Below, piece after piece: positions 47,027 to 59,900 of a stretch of DNA of 64,000 bases. Each line of letters starts with the position of its first letter. Position 1 is the stretch's first letter. Position numbers and translations under genes: made by a program. The stretch is taken from contig NC_088309.1 in NCBI RefSeq assembly GCF_910592395.1, positions 21,640,599 through 21,704,598 of the forward strand, written 5' to 3'. The notes beneath the pieces were generated by a model, which did not search any database, had not been told where the DNA came from, and worked only from the letters and a program-made list of their open reading frames with translations. This DNA is from Lineus longissimus (taxonomy: Eukaryota > Nemertea > Pilidiophora > Heteronemertea > Lineidae).

Positions 47027-49312
47027 TCTTTGCTCCAGAGGATAGAGTACCTATTGTAAAGCGATACAGGTGATAGAAGGTGGTTGGTTGTTACAAATTC
47101 CAATTGAGTACCTTTTAGTCTTCATGGATTTAGGTGCATGTTTACTATGGTGCCAATTGAGCTTCAAGCTGTTTCAGAGGTCTTTTTGATGAACAGACCC
47201 AAACTGATAATACTGGCTGGGATTTATGCATGCCTGCCTATTCTATATTTAATTGAGGTTAGGTAATTAAGTCTTTCATGAACTTGTAAATTCAGCTCAC
47301 AAACAAAAGTATCGGTTGGCAGATGAGGGCGAGAGTAAATCATACCAGCAAACATGGTAAATGAGGTGCAGTTTTTTCATGGGTCATGTTCAGATTTAAT
47401 GACAAATCTCTTAAGCTCTCACGCTTGAATCAGAAGTGACAACAATCTTGTCAAAATACAATGAAGGGTTGTTTTTTTTATTTTGACAGTTTATTCAGGG
47501 CCCTTTGACAAAATGTGATGTGTGATGTTTTAGAATTTGGGACCAAATTTTCAACTGGAGTTTTTTTAAAACTTGGCAGGGATTGAACTGGGCCAATCGA
47601 ATTTAAAAACAGAGATTTTTATGGATAGATATTTAGAGTGTTGGTAGTGGTGAGTAAAAGAACCCATTTCCAAGACGCATCATAACCTTGTTTAGAAAAT
47701 TGGAGGAAGTCAAAGGAAGAAGCTGGAAGTGCGATAATGCAGAGTTCATGTGGTAAGTGAAGAGGTTAAAAACCACAGAATCGGAATAAAAAATGATAGT
47801 CAGTCAAATTACAGAGCAACTCTTTTCTAATTCTTCCCCGGCTCCCCATGAGTCTAAACATTGACTTATGGTAGACATGTATGATGCTTTTTTGAAATGG
47901 ACTCGTTGCTTGTTGTAAATTTTATGATAGTTGAGTTGGGTTTTTTTCAAAACAAATCTATGCTTGCTATTATGCATGGAAGCCGATGAAAGGGCATTTC
48001 CTTTGGAGGTTGTAGCGACACTTGGTTGATTTCAGTTATTTCACATTGCATGTAACCACCTTAAATGATTTTTTAAAACACCTATGAACCTAACATAACA
48101 TTTGTGTGTTTGTTTGAGAGCAAACTGGTGCCTACATCCATTGAATTCTGCCTCCAAAGAGTTAGTTTTAAAATGATATCGTGTTGAAAGTGTTTTGTTC
48201 ATTGAATGAGATTAGGCACATATCTATATGGAGTTTCTTACATCATTCCATTTTCATGAGTGGTAAACCCCTGATATTTGAAGTTGGCTGTTTGATTTGT
48301 TTGCTGCCTGTGAATTTTCAGTTTTCTGTTCATACCATAGCAAATTTGGGTGATATTTGAAACTAGTCATTTTTCTGTAAATTTGTTTTTGAAAACGTGT
48401 GCTGTAAATTATTTTGAACAAAAATTTCGAGAGTGGTGAATAGTGGCAGAGAGACTGGTGCCACCTTAATGTCAAAGATCTCCTTGAAAATGACCGCAAT
48501 TTTGGGAAAATTGACCATTAAACAACCTTGGGTGCTTCCTCTTCCACAGACTTCTTGATTTGCCAAATAACCAAATTTACTAGATTGATTGTTCTTCCAT
48601 TTGAGGAGCAGTAGCGCAATGAAGAAGTAAAGCATAGCACCACATGAAACAAGTACTAATCCAATGCTATTCAAGGCATTTTATACCATTCAAAGATATG
48701 TCAAACTTTGGCAAATTTCTGGTACTTGGTCTGGCTGGTGATAGGTTGTTCACTGTACAGGTTTGCACGTTTGAGCGTAAGGTGCCTTAGTTTTCATATT
48801 GTGCCTTCAATTAAAATTGTCAACAATCTTCCAATAATTTGAATTGGGACAGCTTTTTCACAAGGACTAAGTTTTCCTTAACACCAATGTATGTACTGGT
48901 CGTTCTTGGTTTGAACCCGGATGTAAAAATAAAAAAGTTTGAACTCGTTGGTGCATAATAGAAATGATTCCAAGATGAGATGGGACCATATTCAGTGTAT
49001 TATCAGGTTGAAGGTGTTGATATGAGAGAGGTTCAGATTTTGATCCGAGAAAGAGAATGAAAATGAAGTGGCATTTGGACGACGGATATTGCATGGCATG
49101 CTTAGAAACTCTGGTACAAAACAATCAACTGGTTGACAGCAACCACAGTGAGAAAAAGACTCCTCATTCTGATTCTTGGGTCAAAATTTGAATCTCTCTA
49201 TTGTTGTGAATGGTTGTGGGGTTTATATGGGGTATAAATAAATGAGATTTTGAATAATCCTTGTTTTGTGAATTACCAGTGTATATCCAACCTACTGTCT
49301 TTTGAGATGCCA

Positions 49313-49512
49313 GGAATAGGGGGGCCCTTCATCAAGTACATTGTCCTTGTTGGAGAACAAACGACTGTCGTTGTGGAGACAGCCTGAATAGGGAGCTCTA
49401 CATCAGGGACATATTGTCCTTGTTTGAGAACAACTTACTGCCTTTGTGTAGTATAGACACCTCGAATAGGGAGCTCTTCACCAAGTGCATCTTGTCCTTC
49501 TTGGAGAACAAC
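49313..49512 (+). repeat. Tandem repeat with units of about 73-77 bp
   Basis: Three diverged copies start with GAATAGGG near 49313, 49386 and 49463. Each continues with CTCTWCATCA or CTTCATCAAG, then TTGTCCTTGTTGGAGAACAA or a close variant. Non-coding. Confidence 0.7.
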
Positions 49513-50773
49513 CTAAAGTTTCATCATGTATCCCCCTGGTATGAGAAGAACCTACAGTAGTCCGACCAAACCGCTTGTACTTTCTTGCACGCAGCAAGCA
49601 CGTCGACAGAGACCAGAGACAAGGCGACAGCAAAAATTCGTTTAGTTCAAAGGTTTATAGCCAGGTGGCTCTCTATGTTACTTGACGCCGTACGCGATTA
49701 CCATTATGCGCCAAAATGACCTTTATCCGCGTTAATGTGACGGTTCCTCCGCAACAGAGCTCTTTATCATCTACGTCTTTTCTCCTGGGACGTCCTGAAT
49801 ACTCACAAAATTATCTAGTTGGAGATCAACTTATCTTTTTGGACATCCTGGCTAGTTATCCTTTAGTATGGCACGTCACCCATACACGCTAAACGACAAT
49901 ATAGGGGCCTATCATCCTTTTTTGACACCCTGAAAAGCAGCTCCTTCAGAAGGGTTGCCAACCTGCCTAATTGAGTACGTATCGACTAAGCGCCCAAAAC
50001 TCGGTCTCAGTTACGAAAACGCCGACATTATCGGAGAACACTGGCATAGGACACTGAGTGACAATCAGGTTGTGACTTTGTCCTAATAAGACCAATTTCA
50101 GCGTGATGTTCACCACGGAATCTCGGAACTGATAAGAATGATTTGTTACGTCTTCCCATTGTAACACTGAAAGCCACAACAAACAAGAAGAAAACAAAAG
50201 ACCGCGTGGTCGCACACAACGTGCGTTGTGCCTATATTTAGGTTTGTTTGGGCCCGCAATGACTTCCTCCGCCTGGGTGTAAAATGGTCTATTACTAGAA
50301 CGGTAGAAGCATCTATGAGCCGTCCATGCAGTCAATTTTTGCGTCGCGCCGCCAAATGCTAGTGTAGAAGCAGAAAGGGCCCCCTGTCGTATTCTTATGG
50401 ATTATCAGAGTAGGCTATGGCATATCGTTCTTTATTTAGAGAGAGGCCATGACTGTCAAAAACTTAGAATCCCATGTTCCCCGAACATTCTATCAAACTT
50501 CTACACCGGCATTCGGAACTTCCTTGAATACTTTGTTGATATATGATGTCCAGGACAACCACAGCAATGTACATGTATTCACATCAAGTACAGTACATTT
50601 CACTGAGCTTCCACCTGAAGGCGAGATTGTGGGTGGCGTAATTTTGATAGTTATGATTAAATCTATATAACTTTCTAGTCATGTCATTAAAGATCTTTTT
50701 CGATTTCTTTTCAGGGACGATATCATACCTGCCGATGTCCACTGTATATTCTGAGACGTCTTGCGAGGAGGAC

Positions 50774-50962
50774 ACTCCGGACGCAGTGGATCGGCCTCGT
50801 GCTGTCGCTTATTAAGGAGACTCAAATGGAATGAGTACACTCCGGACTTAGTGGACTTGCCTCGTGCTGTCACTTATTAAGGAGATTAAACTCTGGGCGC
50901 AGTGGATCGGGGTCGTGCTGTCGCCTATTAAGGAGATTAAACTCCGGGCGCAGTGGATCGCT
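50774..50962 (+). repeat. Minisatellite with units of about 51 bp, about 3.5 copies
   Basis: The unit ACTCCGGACGCAGTGGATCG then CTCGTGCTGTCGCTTATTAA and GGAGA repeats from 50774 to 50962. Single diverged relatives occur inverted at about 56035-56093 and 59060-59112, so the unit is also a dispersed element. Confidence 0.75.
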
Positions 50963-53938
50963 TCGTCATATCCCCTTCCATCTTTGCCAACTCGGCCCGT
51001 TTTAATACTTACCATGCATGTGGGACTGTGTCAGTTTGTAAGAGATTGGACCATCATCAAGGATAGCCATACCGACCAGTGAGAAGCTGTGCGTCGCCAT
51101 TACAGATATCATGGGACCACACCGCTGCGACCAACGCAGCGTGAGGTGGAATGAAAGGAAAGATGGGCATGGCCATACGGGGTGTAACAAAATGTGAATG
51201 ACATGTTCATTATAGTGTAAAGGCGACTGACAAGTCATGTTCCAAGACCATGTACGAAACTAATGATAAATACTGACACCGTCTTATCAGAGTTAGGCAA
51301 GACATTTTGGAAAACGAAATTAAAATAAAATTCAGTGACCCCTCATGAATTGTTGTTGTTTATCCCCTCGAGCACTCCCCAAAAATGTGTTTTACATGCA
51401 TATTTTGGACGAAAATTTTGCAAAAAGTAGGGTTATGCTCCCCAGAGGATCTTCTTCGGGTTTCCCTGCCGTTTCGTGACACCATTTCAGCCGCAACTAT
51501 ACGTGGTGGCGTGGTCATAATTATTTTCCGTTGCATTATTCAACCACAGTTCACTGTGCAAATTGTCTTGACCCTAATAGTTATGTTTCAACACGACATG
51601 AACATACATGTACTTAATCAATCAACTTGATGAACTCAACCGATGGAATTTAAAACACAAGCAACATTTTAAAAACGAGTCTATCGCCCTGATGGCGCCA
51701 AGCGAACGCGAGTGGTGGTGACGGGTACGAGTATAAAGTTGTAATGCTGTTCAGTTAAGAAAACCTGCCCAGTCATGATATGAACCTCACCATATCTTTC
51801 ACCCTTCATCAAACTATCAACAGTAAGTTACTATGAGAGCCCCCTTGACCAATATTTTGAAATTTTATTGGTATCTTGCGTATATATTATTCATTGTTTG
51901 TTGGAGGTCAAAAGCTTTTGATAAATTTCCCGTTCGCACTGCACCCAACTTTGGACCGTTCATTGAGAATGTCCGTGAAAAAGGTTATGATTGTTAAACT
52001 TTTTTTCACAAGCGCGAAAAAATTGTTGTTCAACTAAAGCGGTTTGTCGTTTGTAGTATTCCTGGACAACAACTTTGTTTCCTGTCTTTTGTCGCCAGTG
52101 TAGCAAATGTCTCCTCTGGACATTAGTGTCCTGAGCAACTTGTTTTAGAAGGAGACAGCAACGAAGACATCGACAACAATGTCGATAGACTGATAGACGG
52201 ATTTGTAATGGAAGAGGGGACGAAGGTCCGCAAAGATGTTGAAGAATTCCCGAAAAGAGCCTTTCGGAAATAAAGGGACAACTTGGGTATGAGATATGTT
52301 GGTTTTTCATACAAAAATGGCTTCCAGCAGGACCGCGACTTCTCCAAACAGGATAATTGAAAAGTCGTTGAACTCAGCATTAGTTAGTGTGATAGTACAT
52401 GTGGCGACGCATGGTGACAAGCAAAGTCATTATCCTACTGGCCAGGTAAATACCACGCCCAAGTTGTCCCTTAAGTAGTCGCTGTAACTTGGAATTGAGT
52501 ATAGCTAAGTGGTTTTTCGTCACGGAATTCTGGTTGTGACATTGTCCTCTTAACATTACTTATCTCGGATAGAGAACTACAGGGGGTACATTTGCAGAGA
52601 CCACAAAATCATAGCTTATTTTGATTGAGGAATATTGACATGGCTTATTCGCCTATTCCTTTCTGATATCTGATAAACTCGCACTGCATTTTGCTTTGGT
52701 CTAACAATAAAGTAATTTGTTTGGTATTTATATTAGCCTTACCGCCTTATCTCAATATCTCACATTATTATGTAGGACAAGAAGTGATTCCAGCAGAGAA
52801 AGCGAAGTGATGTAAGCACTGTCTATGAACAGAGGTTTGTTTATGGCGTGAACTAATTCTCGCCTGCCTATCAGAGGTAGGATTACAGACTTAAATCGCT
52901 CGGTGGAAAGTTGTGATACACATTGCAGTGGAGGCAAAAGGTAGTGATCCAAATGAGGGTTATTTTACATCAATATTTGCCGTTTTGGGATAGTAACTGA
53001 GGCCGAAACTGTCTTTGTTCGACGGAAGGTTGTGCTTATATAGCATGTTGCAGTGAAAATGATATGTGAGGACTGTTTGTCATTGTGGTGAAGTCAAAAT
53101 GGGTATTTGCGTGTTCGGTATCGACAATTGTTTTCGCTGTTCTTGGAATTTGTGCGGTTTCTGGAATTATTATCGTACCGGTAACTAATTAGCAAAAGAT
53201 GTTCGGCTATACTGCATACTGCTGATAACTCTGTTTATAGCTGAGAAAGGATTTCTGCTGGTGAAGGAGACCAAGAGAAGGGAAACTGACATAAAACGAC
53301 CGAAGATATCTTGCAGAAAGTAGGTAATTTTATGTTTTTATGTTTGTGGTGCAGTACTTTTACATTTTTCATCTGGGAGGCGAAGATGTATGTGAATATT
53401 GATGCTTGGAAGTTATCATTAACACTTTTTTCTGATGCGCGAAAAAAGTGAAACTTTCCTTTGTTTCAAAGAGGCGGTAGCCATGTTGAGTCCTATGCAG
53501 AGTGGTACCGTGTGGTACGGGAGGCATGCCCCAGGCAACTGCAACCTGCGCTAGATACTGAGACTGCTGTAGCCTACCTGTTAGCAGCAGTGTATGACTA
53601 TGTCATGCACTGCTGCTACTGCTGCTGTTAGTGTTAAAGGCGAAGTCCATCCGTTTCCTTTCCAATACACTGTGAGGGATTCCAAAAGAAATGCCTGGGT
53701 AAACGAGGAAGATTTTTGTCTCCAGCCAGTGCAACTATATATGCGCTGGTAAAGGCCCTGGTGCTCAATTTGAAGTAGGGCAGAGCATCGTAGTGGTTAC
53801 TCTAAGTTGTTAACGTTACCAGATGAATAAGCCAGATTATTTTTTTTGCATTTCAGGCTTGGAACGACTGGCTGTGAGGTCCAATCTTCCAAATTCATAC
53901 CCCCCCCCCCAAAAAAAACAATGACAATTGCAGGGAAA

Positions 53939-56900
53939 ATGGCGACTTTCAAAATAATAGGTAAGTCAGTGAGTTGAATTGAGCGGAACAACTTACAATA
54001 CGTATAGTCGTGTCGCGCGAATCATAACCCACCCAGATGGCCCAATATACCGGGAAACGCACATTAAGAATAATCTGTTTCCTGGACAGATTTTCCTACG
54101 CCGGCACAAAACAGTGGCCAGGCTTTAATGTAGGCATAAACATTGTAAACAATTGTTTTAAAAGCATCATTTTACATCCGCAATGGGAACCTTGTGTGAT
54201 AAGAATATTGATTGAGGTCACCAAAGCGACAGTCACTTGAATTGGCCGGTCTTCAAAAACCCCAAAAGGCCTGTAATACCAGACGTCCCCTTGCTCTATA
54301 CTCGGGCATCTCCACTCTGGAAGGCTGTATAAACGCTCATTTGTCATTTTTCAGTCTGTCTTCATCTTGTCACCTCTCTGCGAGTACATGCCATGGACAT
54401 GGAGAAGTCGAAGAATGGTGATTCGCCTTTAGATTCGGGGTACTACAGACACCGGCCTTCTTTTATGCGGCATGGCGCACACACTGGACGAAGGCAGAAA
54501 AACCAGACCGAAACTCTCGGGGATCGTGCTGAGTTTGAAGATCCAGGCAGCAAGCAGATGAAATCTGCAGAAAAGGGAGTAATTGTACCTTTGATTTTGA
54601 AGAACAATAGTTGGTCCGAGGTGGCTTTGCCGCCACCAACGCTTTCGAAGGACAGTGGTGCGCCAAAGAGCATGACTTCAGGTAAAACTTCATCAACTGA
54701 CTCGGATCTCGAACCTTTTGATCCGCTCGATGACAGTCCTCGCAGAAGACTTAGTTTGGATGTTACAAACGCCCCAGCCGTTACACATGGACCATCACTC
54801 GGTCGCCAACAGACGAGGGGGCGAGCGAGGACATTCTCAGCAACTCCAACGCAGCCGCCAAGGAGTTATTCTCCCCTTCCATCAGAACATTTGCCACGGG
54901 TTGGGGCAATACGGGAGTGGGATCCTTTGTGGGAAAAGGACCGATTGTCGAGTTCAACTTTGAGACCAAGGTCACCAGGGAGAGGCAGTGAATTCGGACA
55001 GAAATCTGGAGACGGAACGGCTCCTTTTGAGGAACCGCAGAATCCTGTGAAAAAACCCAAACAGAAATTTCCTTCGCATAAAGGAGGAAAGACAGTGAAT
55101 GACACGGTTACTGATAGCCATTCGCCACCACAAAAGGAACGCACGTCGAACGTCCCTCAAAAGACGACGAAGACGCCAAAAACGGCACTCCGTCCTGATG
55201 AGGGTAGGGCGAATAAACCTGTCGAAGTGATAGCACAACCGGTGTTCCCGAAGCCAACGAAATCACCCAAGAAGCACACCGAAAAACCTGTAATGAAGAC
55301 CAAGCCGACGGATGCGCCGAGGAGAAGTACGACACCGCTGCTCCAAGGTACAACCAGGATGTTAGAAGATCCAGTCATCAGCAAAGGGGAATCGAAGCCG
55401 CAGGAGATAGGACCAGAGGAGAAGAGTGAAAAAGAGGTGGTTGTACCTCACGGCGGCGGGGGGAAGGACAAAAATCATGTCGGGCCAGACGACGGACACC
55501 ATAAAGACACTAAGCCAATTATTGTCATCTCACCTACAGAGAAGGAACCAAAGTGGACAAAGTACCCTCCACTTACTCCATTGGTAGCAAAGGTCACAAC
55601 GACTTCTCGCCCCTTCACACCGGAATTCTACGTCACCGTGAAACTCACTATGTCCTGGCGAGAATTTTGTCTACGGAGAGCAGAGTTTAAAGGCCTTGTG
55701 GTCACTCTCTTTGAGGAGAGCTCGAAGGCGTTTGTTATATCTGTCGACCAAGTCGTAGTAATGTATGAAGACGAACATTGTGGTCTGCGGCAGCGTTACG
55801 TTAGACGGATTGAGATCGTGGTGGACCTCTTCATCAGAGACAAACCCGGGGAGTACAGCAAAACGCTGACTGAAATGTGCTTCAAGGCTTTCAAGGATGG
55901 GATGGAGATATTGAGGAAGAGTTTTGATTATAAGGTGAGCCTAACAGTTAGAGAGGTTACAGTTTCCCAATGGAAGGGGTAGACGGAAATGTATTTTAAG
56001 GTAGACTCCCTCGGCGCCCATCGCGTCATCCTAATTTGGTCTCCTTATGTGGAGGAACGCGGCCGGTCCACTGCGTCCGGAGTGTAATTTATGGCGCCTG
56101 TACGAGCAATCAACGCAGAGATTTTGTTGTAGTGAAGAGACAGGCTGAGGTACCAAACGCAAACAACACACATGGATATTTTCGTTTGTCGTTGGCATTG
56201 AGAATCTCATCCTCCCCATTGTTTTCCGCCGAAGAAGAAACTAAGATGCAACCAGTCCAAACATTGGAACCGGTCGAGCCCAACATACATGTATTAAACT
56301 CAACATGAAATTCTAACTCATGATTTAGACCTCATTTTTACACTGTTTCATGATTTATTGGTATGAATGTAGGCCACGAGTGATTTAAGCAATTGAATTT
56401 GTAAACAATAATTTCATCAGCCACCACAACATGAACAATCTGTCGTAGACGTCTCTGCATCACTCACGAATAACGATTTACGAGCAGTGATCGGGAGCGA
56501 TTCAGTGCTGTACAAATTATGGTCTCGATGCACAGGATAGTTAATGATATTGTCCTAGAGCCAAAATATTATCATGAGCCAACATGTATCAGCGAAACGA
56601 AGCGAAAAAGTGCGACGGGCGTAACTTCTTGTAACAGGGCACTGCCGTAAAGTGTGTCAACTACTAATGGTTTAACAAAGCGACCCAATTTTAAGATAAT
56701 GGGTGTCATTAAGGACAATTTGATTTTAGATAGACAGGAAAATATCAAATGCAATCTCGGGCAAGTTACACACGACATCACAAGATGCCAGCTACATTAC
56801 TGTAAACTCTGCTTAGAGCCGTCACGACTCTTACGGTCGGCAGCATTACGTAATTTGCCGAACAACGTCGTAGCGTCGCTGGTCATGGTTGCGGCTTTTC

Positions 56901-59900
56901 CTGTGCAATTTACATTAAGGCTCACGAAGTTTGTGCGTTTCGGGTGAGGTACCAAGCTCATGGGACAAAGGAATGCTGACATATCTGATAGTTAGGTCCA
57001 AGTTAACCCAAGATACAGTTGTATTCTTTATTTTCTTCCACATTATTTAGATACTTGAGTTCAACTTATCAGGATCGAAGGAATCGCCTTACTCAACGAC
57101 TAGGAGATCAGGGCCAGCATTGGGCACCGGCATCATCGTTGCCATAGTGATCGCCGCCATCGCTGGGTTCTGCCTGCTGGTGCTTCTATTGCTCCAGGTA
57201 AACCTTGACGCATAGCTCTGTCAGTTAATGTTACAGATGTCATCACTTGATTGGCAACCAGTAAGACTGACCCTATATTGTTATGAATTGAATGTCCAAA
57301 TCATCTCTCATATTCTCAAACATTTCTCTTTCTGGGCGCTTGGTGAACGATCATGTCGTATCGGCTGTACCATTTGGACGTTTCTTAACCCTTCTCTAAA
57401 TAAGCGTTTTACATTAGGTACGGCAAAAGGTGGCATTACTTAAACCTCCCCCCCCCTGCCTTACGTCTATATCAATATTCGGTTGTTTAGAACAAATTAC
57501 ATAAACATGTACTAATGTCTTTAAAGTTCTTCCAGTTTCCTATCCTGGCCAAAGGTACTTGGGCTTGCTAAATCAAATCCTTTTCGCTATATAGTCTCAT
57601 ATACTGTCCGATAGTTGCTTCAACCGTGATTAGTGAAACAATGCGTGCGTTCCCTTCCAGTTAATCTACCGGCGGAGAAGCAAGGGCAAGACGATGCGAC
57701 CTTACGTTGGGGAGGCTTACTTGGGTCACACCGCCAACAACTCCCTCGATTCCATCGCCATGACAGCCAGGCACCTGGCATCGCCGAACAGATACTCCGC
57801 AGCAGGTTTCATGAACCCAGGGCTTGAGTTAAACGCCAACATGGACAAACAATATCCCGTAAGTCGAAATGAACCACAAATTTTGAAGTGTTACGCGGCA
57901 GGTACCCCAGTAAAGAAGTGATTTTTAGTTTCTGAGGTATTGACGGTTCATAATCCGTCAGAACACTTAAGGACCGCCGGACACTTTTTCCAGGAGGACA
58001 TTTTCTACCTTATACACCTGTCGTGAGGAAAGACTTGCGTTTGGACGTCGCCACGGTTTGGGTTTTATTCTTGGTTCACTGCAACAGCTGACACAGTTGA
58101 CAATCGCATAAAAATACTACAGTCTGTCGAACAGCAACCCTTTCTATCATTCTCTATGCCTTTTTCATTAGATCTATCATCCGTCAAATGTTGTGGTCTT
58201 CCCGGGATTACCATCATTCAACTTGGATATGGAAGCAATTGAAGCCGAGTTCGGGGTAAGGATGCGGTTGGTTCAGTCTATAAAGTGCATGCGTTAAGTT
58301 TCTAAGTTTCCTCAAACTTTCTTTTCATCAATCAGTATAAGAAAGCCGTCCGCTGGTGTGGGTCTGAGTAAAAGTCCGTGGAGACGCGTACATATAGGCA
58401 TTATTCTCTGGGAAAACGACGTTAAGAGATATAGTCATTTCCATTTCATTGACTTTCAGCAACTCCCCAACAACATGCCGCGGTTGTCAGAGGTGCCGGC
58501 TGGAGCGGAGCATAAAAATCGTTACGCTAATGTAATTCCAAGTAGGTAACTTTCTTGGTCGAAAACCCAATGAAAAAGGTTTTTTGCATCGAACTCAGGG
58601 CTGCTCCTTCATCGCTGCGACCTGAGCAGCTGAGCATTTCTGACCGTTACTGACAAAAATACACCAGGGATCCTTTAAGTTTTTTTCGGGTTTCTGCAGG
58701 TTATTTCTTATCTTTCATACTCTGCCACCTCCAATGATAACCCTTATTTGCAAAAATGCAGCTTATTTTGATGATTTTCTTCAGTACCGGAGACAAGGGT
58801 TCACCTGAGGCAGAAGGGTGAGGATAAGGCAACCGAGTATATTAATGCAAATTACGTGAAGGTAAGTTGATTTGTCCTCATGAATTACGATGTCCGTTCC
58901 TACATACTATCTCGTCGTTTCTGGCTCTGGGGCGGACCTGGTCTTGTTTCGTTGTCTTGGGTCCTGAACGCACTCTCTCCAAAATAGGCCCTCGCTGTCT
59001 CCAACTAACCTGGGGAACCTAGACTCCTTGAGCAGTAAACTTTGTCATCCTATTCATTTTTCCTTATGGAGGGCGAGGCCGTTTGACTAGATTGCGTCCG
59101 TAGTGTACTGAGACCTGGTAACGTGTTCATTGTTCAGGAAATCATATTTTCAAAGGGAACTTGGTTATGTACATGATTGTACCTTTGTCTTCGCTGTCCT
59201 ATATTGGAGGTGTCGATTGGTAGCCGCCTCATCCGATGATTAATGATGTATCCGTAATTCCAGGGGCACAGGGACAGGCCCAAGGCCTACATCGCCACGC
59301 AGGCTCCGGTGCGAAACACGATTGAGGACTTCTGGGGAATGGTTTGGGAACAGCAGACCAAAGTTATTGTGATGGCAACAGGTTTGGACGAAAGCGGGAT
59401 GGTAAGTATGCCGTTGGTGGTATGTCTGCCGTGGTGTCTCTAACCTCTAATGTACTGAGAGACTTCAGGCTCTTATTGCCTTTGGAGGCATACCCAGAGA
59501 CAGTGGAATGAATATTTGTCAAATCCCAATAATTAGCATAGAGGAATAAACGCTTCAAGACAAAGTCACAATCTACTTCAGAAAAAAGTATCGAACAGAT
59601 TCCCAAATTGCGAGTGTGTATCTCTTGTTTTACTTGTATATGTCATTGTTTGCAGTCTGTCTGGGCCAAAGGGGTCTTTCCTTACTTCCTCAGTTAATGA
59701 TGATTTTGGTGTTTCTTTTATTCCAGAGCAAATGTGAGGAATACTTCCCGAGATCGGATGGCGTTGATAACACGCTGATGTTCGGTGACTTCATGGTCGT
59801 GCTCAAACTTCAGGACGTCAGACAAGACTACATCCTTTCTGGCTTGACCTTGAAGGATGTGGAGGTCAGTAGTGAATAATTGTACTCTGCTGCAAGACCT

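Larger units (their letters stand above)
46596..53938. other. CPD 3' UTR and intergenic region
   Basis: An AATAAA lies only 21 bases after the CPD stop (46617-46622), and another at 49237-49242 could define a long 3' UTR as in vertebrate CPD. The interval holds the inverted-repeat element at 46803, tandem repeats at 49313 and 50774, and a CTG/CAG-rich patch near 53560-53635. Untranslated exons and the promoter of the downstream phosphatase gene are expected in its right part. I found no supportable coding exon. The open frames near 50000 and 52000 (minus) look like chance. Confidence 0.5.

Noticed and set aside
48895-48925. B-box-like GGTTTGAACCCGGATG as a tRNA or SINE
   Set aside because: No A box at the proper distance and no cloverleaf. 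A single short match is not enough.
49967-50335. Minus-strand 122-codon open frame
   Set aside because: No recognisable domain, no supporting splice structure, and no repeat or homology signal visible. Left unannotated.
51960-52380. Minus-strand 116- and 85-codon open frames (Cys-rich CCRCLRCC)
   Set aside because: Two overlapping frames of similar length with no family pattern. The Cys run comes from a short repeat-like ACAACGAAGACATCGACAAC tract.
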